From assembly GCF_037975245.1 (NCBI RefSeq), contig NC_092567.1, positions 7,626,714 to 7,690,713 on the forward strand: a DNA stretch of 64,000 nucleotides, read 5' to 3'. This DNA is from Apostichopus japonicus. Taxonomy: Eukaryota; Echinodermata; Holothuroidea; Aspidochirotida; Stichopodidae. A program made the position numbers and the translations under genes. Below are positions 22,801-35,214 of the stretch, piece by piece (position 1 is the first letter of the stretch; each line of letters starts with the position of its first letter). Under the pieces are notes generated by a model. That model had not been told where the DNA came from, made no database searches, and was given only the letters and a program-made list of their open reading frames with translations.

Positions 22801-25637
22801 GATTCTGAATGAGAACGAAACCTCAGGTGGCTTTAGCTTTGTGTAACATTCCAGGGACAGACGTTCTGTTAGTCATACAGTATTGTATTAATATAGCTTG
22901 AATAGGCTCGTTGCTCGAGCATGAACTCCAACATATGCAATTTAACTTACTGGGACTGCTGGTGATAGTGTAACCATTTAGTTAAATAATATTTACTTCA
23001 AAGGCATCAATTAAAAGACACTGCAACCTTCTCATCGTGCTCTACATATATGGAAATGTTTGTGCAAATTATTCTCTTTGGATCAATATCCCAGGATTTT
23101 ACCTTGTGGATATTTCGCAATCATTTCGTAATCCAAAGTGATGTACCATGAATTCAGGAGCAATAGTTTTCAGAGACCTGCATCTTTTCGTGGGCTGAGA
23201 AAATGACTCCAAGTTATGGAGGAGGATTTAATTTTTCGAGAGGATCACTTAAGTTGTATACCGGGATGCACTTTAAACTATAGCATAACGATAATTCATA
23301 TCAGGTGGTGAAGTTTATAGGTAATTTTACCTTCCTGACTTCCCGAAAGGTTTTTGGGAGATTAACAGATGTTGGAAGACAAAGTATTGTCCCGTTGACC
23401 ACTCGTCATCTCATGTTAGTACACATTCCAATGAAAACATTTGTTAATATTAATAAACTTGAATAAACGGTACTAAGTTAAACAAGTACAACAGTTTACT
23501 TCTCAAAGTCAAGACCTAGGTTATCGTCACATCAACAACCAGAAACACAACCCAGAATGAAAAAAAAAACTTGAACTAGGCCAGCTTGATTTCTTAAAAA
23601 TAAGAAGCAACTTATAATGACATTTGTTATAAGTAAGTTTAATAAATCAAATACCAGAAAACGTATCCCCTGATGTAAACATTAACATGGCAGCTGTTTG
23701 AAGTTACTGTCAAACTAGTTATGCAGTAGCTGTTAACTTTAAAAAGGATAGGTGATAAATTTCAATCGCCTTTCCTGATATATCGATCGGAGAGGAAACA
23801 AACATACCGCTGATACCATTCAAAAAGTAAAATAGCGGCTTAACAATTAACAGGCTAAATTGTTTTGTGGCTAAAATAATGTTTTGAACATCCTCCGATG
23901 GTCAATCGCCACCTCAGTCTACCCCAACCCTCCCGCCAACAAAACAAATAGGTGCATTGTGTAAAACAATATTCCTTCACTTTCTTGATGGAGACGGAAT
24001 TATTTAGTGCAGTCATTGTCTATCATTTGTGTTGAATACACAGGAACCACGTTGAAGTTATCAGCTGATTACAGCTGTTATGTTAAGTTAGAATAGTAGG
24101 AGGCCTTATAGAGAGGTATGACAAAGCGGTCTCATTTAACGCTTCATACTCTTTTTCCATTTTTGACCAAACTGAGCAGACGGAATCTGGTTTAGAGGTA
24201 AAAAACGATAAAGTTTTGTAAAGCAGTAAGTGATCATCAATTGACGTATAAAAGTGGTAAGGCGCAGAGCATGACAATACATCAATACACAGGCCAAATG
24301 TAGTGTACCGACTGAGGCGCTTGAGATAACAAATGTATAAGATTTTAACCCGTTTCTTAAGGTTGTAATTTGAAATCGGTCACGTGACATATCCTCTGTA
24401 CATTGAATGAGGAATTAACCCTGACTAACAATCATAGTCATTTATCAGCGTGACTACTTCATTTAACCATTTTCATCAGAAGATGTCAGCATGACGTAAA
24501 AATACACGACTGTTTGCAATCTTCGTTGAAGGGTTGTTTAATAAATAACGTACTGTTCATACAACACTGTTAATGTTGGATTCATTTACAAGATCATCAA
24601 GTAGATCTCAAACATGTCACACAGTCCTGTATTGTACAAAAAGTAAAACAAGAAACGTTTCCAATGCGAATATTGATCACATTAATGACATATGAGCATG
24701 AGCAAGAATTAACCTGTTTACAATAAAATAATTAACCTGTTAACCGTCAAAAATTAACCGGTCCGGTCTTATTTTACCTCGTAGTTGCAGACGTAGGAAA
24801 AATTAAAAACAGGTAAGAGGCTTAGATGATAAAAAAAAATAATCGTGATCCGGAACAAGGTAGAAAACAAAAACATTTCTATATTACGGAGTTCTATATT
24901 TCTGTCTCTTTTCTCGTAAAACCGTATATTGTGCACGCGTCTTCTGGGTTTGGATATTTGAGAAGGTCGACGAAATTTCAAATTCGAATAGAATATTTCT
25001 AAGTTTTCGCAAACTGCACTTATGAAAAATATAGAAGATTGTGTCAGTTGTAACGAAAGTTTAATTGTATGTGATCGTGGGGCAAACTCTGACAATTCAG
25101 AATTAATAGCGTGACCATTCCGCAAAAAAAGGTCTAGCGCCTTCGAAAACGAAAGTTTTCGACAGCCTCTTCCCTTCAATTTAGTCGGACTTTTATCATA
25201 ATTATTTGAAAGTAGCTTAGTGATCTACTCAAACCATTCACGATCTGTTTTTTTCTTTGATAATAATATATCAAAGAAGCTTTAAAATATCATTCATTAT
25301 TATTAACTGATCAATTCAACGTAGCGGTTTGCAAATAAGATGATCCTAACAAGAACATAAAATATGTTCAATCAATTGCTGATCAGTTTTGTCTTGGTTT
25401 GTCTAATAAATCCGATTGAAAAACAAGATATTTTACTTTAAAATTACATTAATCAGTTGCTCATTAGTAAGTACGATTTAAAGAAGTTTGACCGTATCGG
25501 TATCTGTGTTTTCAGTTTCGGGAGAGATTTGGTGTTTCCAAGGTCCTTTTGTTTGTGTCTGTAGTTGAAATTTGTGCTAAGCACTAGTAAACTAGAAATA
25601 TAAAAAACTGGTTAAGTATTGTCAAGAAGCTATTTTC
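19871..25637. other. No gene seen
   Basis: Nearly 6 kb of AT-rich DNA without a recognisable exon, RNA gene or complete repeat. The longest frame (24769-25179, minus, 136 codons) has no family resemblance and no codon or splice support. Confidence 0.45.
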
Positions 25638-26403
25638 TAGTGTTGTAGTACTCGAAAAGCACCCGGCACTCGAGTGGCATTCAAACATCTGTCTCCAAAT
25701 GATCGGTACTCGCACTAGGTGAACAGTACTTGGTACTCATTCTTTCGCACCCGCACTCTGATGCTTAAGTACTCGATTCAAAGTGCTTGATACTCGTTCG
25801 TGACGAGTTATTTAAAACAAACAGTTTCGTAATACTGACGTTACAGTAGGTAGTTATTATAAGTTATCGATGACTTTTATTACTCTGTTATGTCACCGTA
25901 CTCCTGTGTTTCTACTGCAGCAGAATAGCCGACTATATTACCAAGTACAGTGCATATAGCATAAACAAAGAAAGCATAAGTGATGTATATATGTTTCTAA
26001 CATATACCAATTTATAGCATGTTTGTAGTATTAATATGACACTTGCACCCCTATTAACCCATCATTTTAAGACATTTTACATTTGAAAATTTGTCAAACA
26101 ATAACAAGACACGGGCATTGTCTTCATATTCGACTGGTATAGCATTTACATATAATTACCACCGGGAAGGGTTATAAATATTAGGTTTCTTTAAAATATT
26201 TAAGAAATCAAAAGTACTCATATGACATAGTATAATTCGTATTCGGTACTGATTACTGTAAATAGAATACTGTACTCGGAAACTGGCACTCGGTGCTCGG
26301 ATCCTAACAAGCCAGAAATCGGGTTAGGATACCTGGGTTCTCGGGAACCTCAAGGACTTAAAAGTTCTTGGTACTCGGATAAATGTACCTGGCGACAACA
26401 CTG
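25638..26403. mobile_element. hAT-like element with TAGTGTTGTAG ends
   Basis: The left end reads TAGTGTTGTAGTACTCGAAA; the right end, reverse-complemented, reads CAGTGTTGTCGCCAGGTAC. The ends are rich in GTACTCG/CGAGTAC repeats, with many copies between 25650-25805 and 26230-26385. That is a pattern seen in hAT elements with CAGTGTTGTAGTACTCG-type termini. The interior has no transposase frame. A clean 8-bp duplication was not evident, so the exact ends are provisional. Confidence 0.65.
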
Positions 26404-27604
26404 TCACTATTCTTTTCATTTTTTTTGGCACCATTGTATTTGGTCAAATCTTTAGCAGCCCGAACAACTTACTTCTTACAAGCCTATAGACTACTTTCAC
26501 ATCAATAACAGAGTACAACCCATCATTAATTGACTTGGACTGGCCCATGATTTTTCTTCTATAAAGATAACTTGCAGCCTATTAACCATTATTATAAAAA
26601 TGACTTATAAAATAAATTATACTGGTGTAAACAGTTGAATAGCAGCTGTTTAAAATCACTCAGAGCATGGAAAACATGAACTTCGTGCAGCTGCTGATTG
26701 AATATTAATACGGAATAATTATGCTAAATTTCAAACTTTTGTTCTGTCAAATTTTCAGCGAATTTAGGAGAAATCGTCATATCTCTACCTCGGAACAAAC
26801 AAAATATGCTATAACATTTGAAATATCTATCGGATTGGAGAATAAACAAGCAAATCTTAAATAAAAAAAACAGCTAACAGTGGGACTGACTAAATTGTTC
26901 TTCTCATTGAAATTATGTATTCCAATTCTTCAAATTCAATCTTCGGTGATCAATCAATTTACCCATAAAGATAAATAATAATAATAATAAAAAAGTTTGT
27001 AGCCAGTTTTATTTTTTAGAAATCACAAGTAAAAGTGGGGGGGGGGGGGGTAGGGGTGGGGATAGGATCAATTTAAAGAAAGCTGCCTTCACACATCTTA
27101 TAATATACAATTATCTAATGAAGTTCAACGTGACTGTCAAATCTTCAGCCCCCTTGCCCACATTTGGAAAATGCAATGAGTGACAAATTTACAATAAAAT
27201 GGCCAACGTTTTCAGAAAAGACAGTGGAAATTTGAAAATAAGATGTCAAATTTTCGATTTATTGCTATCCTTTCGACTTGATATATGACACGGGTAGCAA
27301 AAATATTTGCAGAATATAGAAATTGGCAAGGAAATTTATGTTGCTAAGGAACAACTGTCCTGTCGTCTGCTGTTCGTGTCTGTGTACATTTGTGTACAGT
27401 CTTGACTAGCTGCGTGAGTTCCAGCTGCAGTTCGGTTGGTTGAAAAAGTGCTCACAATGAAAATGTTTTACTTGAAAATTGCGGTAAACATCGAGAAATG
27501 TACCACTTAGCTAGATTCCATTGTTCAGGTATAGCTTCACAAGGAACGTGGTAGCTATAAGATCATGACTTCAGTTCTTGTGGAATCATATACATTCAAG
27601 GCGA
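26404..27604. other. No gene seen
   Basis: AT-rich DNA with an (ATA)n stretch near 26973-26990 and a 14-G run near 27037-27050. Confidence 0.4.
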
Positions 27605-28828
27605 ACCACTAGAGTTGAGTGTCAAAAGGGATAAGGGGTCACATTGGTTAGTATACGTTGTTATGCGCGATTCCGCATTGACATATACGATCGAGGTTAA
27701 TGTACACGCCGATTGTTGAGTAATTGTCGTGTGCCTCGTCGACAAGCGGTAAGATTATTTTCGGGGTACAAACTAAAAACTAGAACTTGATCCAAGTTAG
27801 AGCTTAGCTAGGCAAGGACTTCACAGTAGGGTGAAATGTGAATATCTTCTAAATAGATAACGTTATAAGTTTGATTTAGAGAAATTTTCATTTGAACAGT
27901 CCCATATTCAAAATACGTGTCATAACCAATGAACGTTACTTAAAACAGGCGCATTCGTAAAAAAATCGTTACAAAGGCTTTCACGCCATCAGCGTATAAA
28001 TTTAGTAACTGGTGTTTCCCTGCTATTGTATATAGTGTGACCTCTGCCTCGGTTGGATACATATGAATTGATTTGTTATGCTACTGCGTTACCTGCAGAA
28101 ATGACTCATAGTTTAGTAAAGCTTTCAAAGAAAAGTAAACAGTAGAAAATGTGATACAATTACTCAAATCAGAACGTACGGCACAGCAGTTGTACGACAG
28201 GTTTAACACGGCGATCACGGTAATACACGAAGTAGTGGATGTGTTTCTCCAAATAGCTTTGTATATCGGATTGATGTCTGCACAATATGTTCATGGTTTT
28301 GTATAATGGAATTCCCATATTGTGACGTTAGATTTGGAAAGACCTGATCTATTGCTATGGCGTTGTATGTTCATCAACACTTCCTCAACCAAACAGTTGA
28401 ACATCACCTCCCATTCCAGGACATCTCGATACTAGAACCAATTATCAAGGATTGAATATAACAATGAAGGATTTCCATATTATTGAAACTAAAGGTGATT
28501 GAGTCAATTATATTTAAACCAGAACAAAGGACATCCAGTCAAAACCTGATTAGGTACCGGTAAGTAAGTAAGGTTAATAGATTGTACTTATAAATGGAGG
28601 ATTTAAGTGAGGGGGTATAGTGCAGGACCTGCTGACAAAAGGGGAATCCAACACTCCCCCCACTTCCCCCTACACACATACAAACACGCTAGACTTCATC
28701 TAGTGTTAATATGTATTCAAGTTATTCCATTTTGGAGTGAGTTTGTGTATGTGTGATTTCCCTTTGTTGTTGATTTTGAACTCACCTATGTGGTTCACTT
28801 TCTTCTTTGTTTTTTTTTTTTTTTTGTT
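27605..28828 (+). repeat. Segmental duplication, copy A
   Basis: Collinear with 35215-36806. Shared landmarks include GCGATTCCGCATTGA, TTGTACGACAGGTTTAACAC, CGAAGTAGTGGATGTGTTTC and GATTTTGAACTC. Near 28644-28652 it has a single GAATCCAAC where copy B carries a 373-bp MITE bracketed by AATCCAC, so copy A preserves the empty site. A frame here that starts like copy B's 118-codon frame stops early, about 50 codons in. Confidence 0.85.
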
Positions 28829-28978
28829 AATTACATGCACTAATTTGAGCATTTATTGCTCTACGCTTAGCCCGTTTGCATTCCCGTTGCGGAATAAAGA
28901 TATTTTATTTGGACGATTGTGTCTAGGAACTTAGGGAAAAAAGTTTCACAGGTCCCTTCGAGAGTTAACGTTACCCCC

Positions 28979-28987
28979 CACCCGGCC
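28979..28987 (+). repeat. 9-bp direct repeat 1
   Basis: CACCCGGCC, identical at 29992-30000 and 31353-31361. It borders the left side of the first inverted-repeat element. Confidence 0.9.
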
Positions 28988-29991
28988 GCGAATATTTTTT
29001 TCCCAAACTGAACTGACACTGAAATTATTTCCTCGATTCTGATTGGTTCTCAGCGAGCACGTGATATACTTTAGTTTTCAACATGGATCCTCCATAATCT
29101 GTCGATATCAGTATGATCAACACGAACAAATTTAAGATATTCACATTAGCAACTTCCCAGAAGTTTTGGTAGGTACATATGGCCGAAAGTATATAGTGAA
29201 GCAACTATTCCCAACTACTGCGCCCATTATAGGCAGTCCTCGATCGTTTGTTTACTCGCTTGACTCCGCTCTACACAGCACATACATGTAATGTAGCCTA
29301 TTGTACTGTGTATAGTATACAACACAATAAAACACGGTGCATTTGTAATTGTATACATGTAGCCGATGTACATATGTACGAGGTGTTTGTGTACATTCGG
29401 AGTTGCGATACTTATAGTTTTTTAAAATCAATAAATTCAAAATGAACTCAGTCAATGAATCAAGATAGGCCTAGTCGAATATGTAGTGGCCATGAAGACG
29501 CGCGAGCGAGTGTCAGCCATTGAGTGTACACTAACATGGCATTTGACTTGTCTTTTGACTTGTTAACTAGTTGTGTATAGCCTTATAACCCTTAGTTACG
29601 AAACACATATGTTTACCGGCACCATTAGAAGTTTTTGTACATGGTGACCTAGTAGGCCTGCATTAACCGTATATACGTATTCGTATTAGTTCGAAATCTC
29701 AAATTCACCAATATAGGCCCTACCGCCCTTACAGTAGCTCTTGATAACTGGACTAGCCTCACATTGTTTCTACATGTAGGCACACTTAGGCCTACATACT
29801 TTAACTTAGCCTGTATACGGCCTACACACGTATTTTGGACACCATGCGGCTCATGAGGATTGGTATGATCTACACTAACAGTGTCACATACATTCATTGA
29901 TAAACGCAGACTACCATTCCGGTTTTGATCAGCCAATCAGAATCGAGGAAATAATTTCAGTGTCAGTTCAGTTTGGGAAAAAAATATTCGC
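28988..29991. mobile_element. Mutator-like TIR element 1
   Basis: A 1004-bp element with identical 59-bp terminal inverted repeats (28988-29046 and 29933-29991). They begin GCGAATATTTTTTTCCCAAA and run to GATTCTGATTGG. It is flanked by the 9-bp repeat CACCCGGCC on both sides. A 9-bp duplication and TIRs longer than 50 bp are characteristic of the Mutator/MULE superfamily. No transposase is visible, and the small frame at 29649-29936 resembles nothing known to me. Confidence 0.85.
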
Positions 29992-30000
29992 CACCCGGCC
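29992..30000 (+). repeat. 9-bp direct repeat 2, shared by both elements
   Basis: CACCCGGCC sits between the two elements and serves as the right border of the first and the left border of the second. Confidence 0.9.
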
Positions 30001-31352
30001 GCGAATTTTTTTTCCCAAACAGGTTCTCAATTGTGTATAAATAGTCGCTCATGATTGGTAGGGAAAGTTACGTCATAACAATAAACCTTCACTTCTAGGT
30101 TATCAAAATGTCTGCATCCATTCGTTGCAACGAAGATATACCCGTTCAAAATTACCCGCAGCTTTTCGTAAATATATGTAGATGTGTTTGGAATTGGTTT
30201 AGACATATTGAGCACACTAGTATTGTATGATCTACTTTGATCGAAGATTTCTGTGAAGGCATTTATCGATAACATCGCACAGTGAAAGTTTCGTACAGGG
30301 GTACATAACACATGCGATATAGGCCTATATGTATTATAACTGTGTACACAGTGCAGTGACGGAAATACATCATACTGTAGCATGGTGGGCTCATAATTGA
30401 CGCACTTAAGGATTTGATCAACGATTTCTATCAAGGAAAAATCAAAATCACTCAACTGTATGTGTTTTTCATATGTGTGGTTCCTCAGAAATGTAATGAT
30501 CTCAATATATTTATTGTTCTGTGCATATGCAACGTACAGTTGAGCAGAACTTGACAACAAAATGTCTGCCGTGTCAAATTCTTTCATACCCCTAAATTGA
30601 CACATTCGTTGATAACTGTAGTGAAGGCTTTACCGCTTTAGTATACATCCTTTGACTTTATATGCTGTTTGCGATACTTTGAGCCTCTAAGCTTAGACAG
30701 ATCAGGTCCCAGAGAGTAGTGCTGTCCATGATATTGAGGAAATGTTGGTTATTTTTAGGGTGCACGATTTCCAAGTGCTCAAAAAAACGTACAAAACCGG
30801 GGTAAGGGTGTTAAAAGCTTAAAAATTCCACAATTTGGTCATCAAATAGCTGAAATGGATTCAAACTCATGAAATATGTAACTTCTTGACTGCAAACAGT
30901 TTAGGTGGCCTGCTGTATCGTTGCTAGTAATAATTGAAGGTGCGTCAATTACGGGGGTGCGTCAATTATGAAGCCTTGACTATACAGTAAACTGTTTGGC
31001 GTATATTCATTCACGGCTGAACTCGCGTCGTGAAGTTGATTTTGGGGTAGGCCTACCCATTCCACGAAACGAATTCCGATTTCAATAGAACGGCTGACGA
31101 ATCTTGGATGACGTAAACACGAAACCGATAGAATGTAGCGTATGTATCATAAGTAAGGTCAACATGTTATCCAAGCATTAAAAGTAAAAGTTAGGGCGTT
31201 TGCAGGGAAACCGCGTAACAAGACTTTATTAAGTGTCAGTGTGTAACTCAGTGTATGTCTTCGAACTATCAAGCGTTTGATGCTGACGTCACGAGCAATC
31301 TCATTGGCTGAAAACTCCGTAATTGAGAACCTGTTTGGGAAAAAAAAATCGC
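30001..31352. mobile_element. Mutator-like TIR element 2
   Basis: A 1352-bp element whose 32-bp ends (30001-30032 and 31321-31352) are inverted copies differing at one base. They start GCGAATTTTTTTTCCCAAAC and reach TCTCAATT. The first 20 bases closely match those of element 1, then the TIRs diverge, so the two are related but distinct families. It is bracketed by the same 9-bp repeat, CACCCGGCC. It contains one long unassigned reading frame at 30027-30605. Confidence 0.85.
30027..30605 (-). CDS. Unassigned 192-codon frame in TIR element 2
   Basis: It starts with an ATG at 30605, reading MCQFRGMKEFDTADILLSSS, and stays open for 192 codons before stopping inside the left terminal repeat. Visible stretches include DFDFSLIEIVDQILKCVNYE and NGYIFVATNGCRHFDNLEVK. 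There is no signal peptide, no transmembrane segment, and no motif of a transposase, zinc finger or RNA-binding protein that I recognise. It could be a captured host exon, as Mutator-like elements often carry, or a chance frame. Its length in AT-rich DNA makes it worth listing, but function is unknown. Confidence 0.25.
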   Translation of the reverse strand: MCQFRGMKEFDTADILLSSSAQLYVAYAQNNKYIEIITFLRNHTYEKHIQLSDFDFSLIEIVDQILKCVNYEPTMLQYDVFPSLHCVHSYNTYRPISHVLCTPVRNFHCAMLSINAFTEIFDQSRSYNTSVLNMSKPIPNTSTYIYEKLRVILNGYIFVATNGCRHFDNLEVKVYCYDVTFPTNHERLFIHN

Positions 31353-31361
31353 CACCCGGCC
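31353..31361 (+). repeat. 9-bp direct repeat 3
   Basis: CACCCGGCC closes the right side of the second element. Confidence 0.9.
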
Positions 31362-31453
31362 ATGCGCTGTACATTTTATAGGTCACGTGCATTTTGTTTG
31401 GTAAGGCACATATTACAACTAACACACCCTGTACAACAAACCATGTTCTTGTA

Positions 31454-33477
31454 CAAGTACCTTGGACTTTTATAAAGTTAATATATTGTACTAATCAATG
31501 AAGGAATTAAGGAAGGTACGGATAGTGCAATACCTGATAGCCAGGCAGAAGACTTGTACTCCAGTACCCTCCCATCAAAATATAAAAAAAAAACATGTCA
31601 TGGATTATGGCTTGTTCAAGAAAATCTACTTTTCATCGAAGCGTATATTTAAACAGCAAGAACAACTATAAAGTGCTTAAACTCCGTAACGGATGCCATG
31701 CTACAATTATTCCATCTGACGTCACTGTGTCTATACTTCTATATTACAAGTATTGTCTCTTTGTGGCAACAAATTCGCATGAGTGGTTTCAATTGTTCAA
31801 GTTTATAAAGTATTTTCTGCATACGAAACTTACCCGACTACTAAGTTTGTAAAAGTACACTGTCTTCGCTATGCCAGATATTGTACACTGCAATATGCTG
31901 GAAGCAAAATGTCTTTAATGTGAATACAGTTATTGTTAGATTAATTTCTGCAAGCTTTAAATCCAGACCTACATAGCTAGGTCTTCTCAATTACTGGACA
32001 TGTTCCCAACACTGAACTACGTTAATCCACACTGATCACCATTGCTTAAAATCTATAGTGTACACTTTCAGGGAGGACTGTTTCCTCTGATGTGCTATCA
32101 CTCTTGTCATAGACTAGTCATTACTCGAATTTTACGAAGATTATTTTTGTATCAGGAACGTAAATTCATGGGGTGGGTAGGATAAGAAACGAAAGAAACA
32201 CGAAATATCCGACAGTACTGCAATGGTCAATTGATCCCTCCACGGTTCTGGGATACAAACAAAGCCATTGCATTCGTCGTTCCCATGTGTATTTTTATGG
32301 AACTAGAAATCTAAGCAAGTAAGTAGTTGGGGAGAGACTAAAATAACGAAGTTTTTTTTACATAATTGCCAGTAAACGGTTTAGTAAAGGTATTTTTGTA
32401 AAAGCCATGATTGCCATCTCGTATTAGAAATTTAAGTTGAATGACTGTCACGCAAATTATGTTTATTTATAGATTATTTACACAGTCAAACCAAACGCTA
32501 AGAAAATGATCATTTTGTGTTTGCTATCAAGTGAATGATCGAGTTCTACTTTTCTAAGTTTTAAAGCAGCTTTTTGAGTCCTTTCTATGATTATCTCAAC
32601 CTCATTGACCTTACGATGCCATAACGACATACATACCTAGCTTATCTATTCAAATCTAACTTCAAATGGTGGTATAAAGTAGTATAATTTATAAATGTGA
32701 ACGTTGTCTTTCTCGAAGATATTTTCCGTTAGGATCGAAATCAACCCCGCCATAACATGAATAATTAAATTCTGCGAACGTCATTGAATAATGAGCTAAA
32801 TAATGACTGTTTACTTTGCCGGCGTCGTAAGCAACCCAGAACGTCAGTATGTACTACAACACTATGCTCTATTTGTATATATTCTGTATGGCTGTGATAA
32901 CGACTCAACTTTTTCGGATTACTGAATGAATCTATTTTAAGCAATGGCTCATATTTAAACTTGTCAGCTATTCACTGATTGGTTGAATTCAAACTAATGG
33001 ATTTGGGGAACTGTATACGAATAATTTTAAATAAGGAATTTGTCAGAAGACACTCTACTCATTATCTGCAGAAGTCCTTAATTACTCGCCAATTGATGCT
33101 CTTGGCAGGAGAAAAACTTGGCTAATATCGTAGTTTGCTGTTTTATGATGAATTTATGTAAAACCACTCGATGGACATGTCAATAGGGTGGGAAAACGGC
33201 GACAAAACGCAAAAAGGTGCTTTAAAAAGTTATAACAACTTGCAAGCAAAATACTGATTACAGTAGTATCCCAGCCCGCTGAAGAAGGCTAAATAGGGGT
33301 GGGGGCGGGGAATTCGAGAAACATCTTTTCTGTTGCTGAGATATAAATGTTTGAGTTTAGTCATAAAAAAGAAAAGTACTGTTTGTGCAATAACCTATCA
33401 CGTCTCAACATTATGCACCTTAAATTGTCTTTGCTTTCTGTTATAATTGAAAGCGGCTTACGTAACCTTTAGTAGGG
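31454..33477. other. No gene seen
   Basis: AT-rich DNA. The first part (about 31430-31500) resumes weak similarity to sequence 3' of duplication copy B, near 36800-36970. Confidence 0.4.
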
Positions 33478-34004
33478 TAAGGTGACCAGACCTCCCCGAT
33501 TTTCGGGGACAGTCCCCGATTACGGAGTGCTGTCCCCGATGAACAAGTGTCCCCGAAAATGTCTCCGATTCGTCAAAATGTTCAGGAATTTCGAAAATAT
33601 TCCACATTATTAGTAAAATAATTGTATAAAAAAATTACTCAAGTGTGCAGTCGCAGAACGGAACTTATAACCAGTATTTCAGGTGGGCCAGTGTAAAGTG
33701 GAAACACTGTTCAAATATGCTAGCTCGATCTAGCCTAGCACTCTTTCGACCGTATAATTGGCAACTACGGCGACACAACCACAATTATATTGTGAGCATA
33801 ACCACTCACAAGCTCTCAAAGAATCACGTAAAGTAAGTGAATTTCATCTAAGAAAAAGCTACATTTTTGAAAATAAATTTGATTAAAACAGTGCTTCTAA
33901 GTATCCCCATTTTACATCTAAGACACCCCTCCCATTAGACCCCTCCCCATATCAGTCACGCAATAAATGTCCCTGGTTCCAGTCAGGAAAATATGGTCAC
34001 CTTA
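33478..34004. mobile_element. hAT-like element with perfect 8-bp TSD
   Basis: A 527-bp element with inverted ends TAAGGTGACCA and TGGTCACCTTA, flanked on both sides by TAGTAGGG (33470-33477 and 34005-34012), a perfect 8-bp duplication. The left part repeats CCCCGA/TCGGGG motifs (TTTTCGGGGACAGTCCCCGA and similar). No coding capacity is seen. The terminus resembles the GGTGACCAGA ends of some hAT families in animals. Confidence 0.9.
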
Positions 34005-34012
34005 TAGTAGGG

Positions 34013-35214
34013 CCATATAATTTAGTAATTTACAAAAGTCGTACCTATCGACCAACTCTTTTCGCGTTCCATACGCATATGACTTGTGATAAATAACTGA
34101 ATTATGAAACAGTCACAGCAGACAGGCTGTTATGCGTATTATAGTATAATAATGACTAGGATCGTGTCTCGAAAAGTTGGGGGTTCGTGGACAACTGTGA
34201 CATCCACAGGGGTTCGTGGGGGAATAAAGTTAGGGTAACCCTGGTTTAATGTTTAAGCAGGGGGGTCCTTGGTATGTGCGATAGTCTGTGTATCTAGGGG
34301 TATCAATGTATTGCTTGCTGGAAGAGAGTTGGTTCTTGCTGCCGGGGTTTATGTAAACAGTCTGGTGGACATTTTTGTCTCTGAACTTAGTATACGGGGA
34401 AGTAACAAGAGACGGATATACCGTGGGGCGGGGGTCAGCTCATTTTCGTAGCAGGGTAGAGATCGTTGATTGGCTTGTTATTGTTTTCTGATATGTTTCA
34501 ATGCTATCAGATATGTCGTAATTGGTCAGTTACTCGTGTATAGGCTTCTACACAGTTACGGGGTCGTTTATATTGCTATGCGAGTAGCGGTTTTATACAT
34601 TAATTTGGTATACATTATGAACAAGTTGCCAGGCAGAATCCTTGCCGAAGTTTATAGCGTTTGTCAGAGGCAATGTTTTCAAGGTTATTTTTGGGCTTCT
34701 GCAAAAGACATATGGATCGGATTGATGCACTCTGCAGCTGCGCTGCGCACACTGCTTGTGCGGTTACAAGGCCGTTGCAGCGTAGGGCTGACGCGGTCCA
34801 TCGTTAACTGCGCTGCGTGGCCTTTGACGAATTCATCATTTGCTGCGCTGCGTTGTCTATAGCGCAATGCCGACAGTTAAACGCGCTGCTAGGCAACTTG
34901 CGCATTACAGAATAGTTGTGACGGGATAGGGTTAGTTTATGTACGTTATCCGTGTGTCGTGTTTTAGTCGTAGGGGTATTCCTACTTATATATATTTATT
35001 TGTTTGTCACACTGGGAAAGATGTACTACAGGAACATTGTATATAAACAAGTATATATACTTATAAATCTCAGGATGCACTGTTAGTGTATTTTATTCAA
35101 CGGTGTCCTCGATTCTATCCCTACCACCCCCCCCCCCCCCCAACACACACACATTACTTACCAACCGACTACGCTACAACATATCTGGAGCTGACAGAGT
35201 TACAATACATTAAA
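34013..35214. other. No recognised gene; GCTGCGCTGCG-rich patch
   Basis: Between about 34730 and 34890, CTGCGCTGCG recurs three times with different spacing in locally GC-rich DNA. A 130-codon plus-strand frame (34470-34862) covers it but resembles no family. A C-run followed by (CA)n lies at 35126-35152. Confidence 0.35.

Noticed and set aside
24769-25179. 136-codon minus-strand frame
   Set aside because: No recognisable domain, no splice or codon support, and surrounded by AT-rich DNA. Treated as a chance frame.
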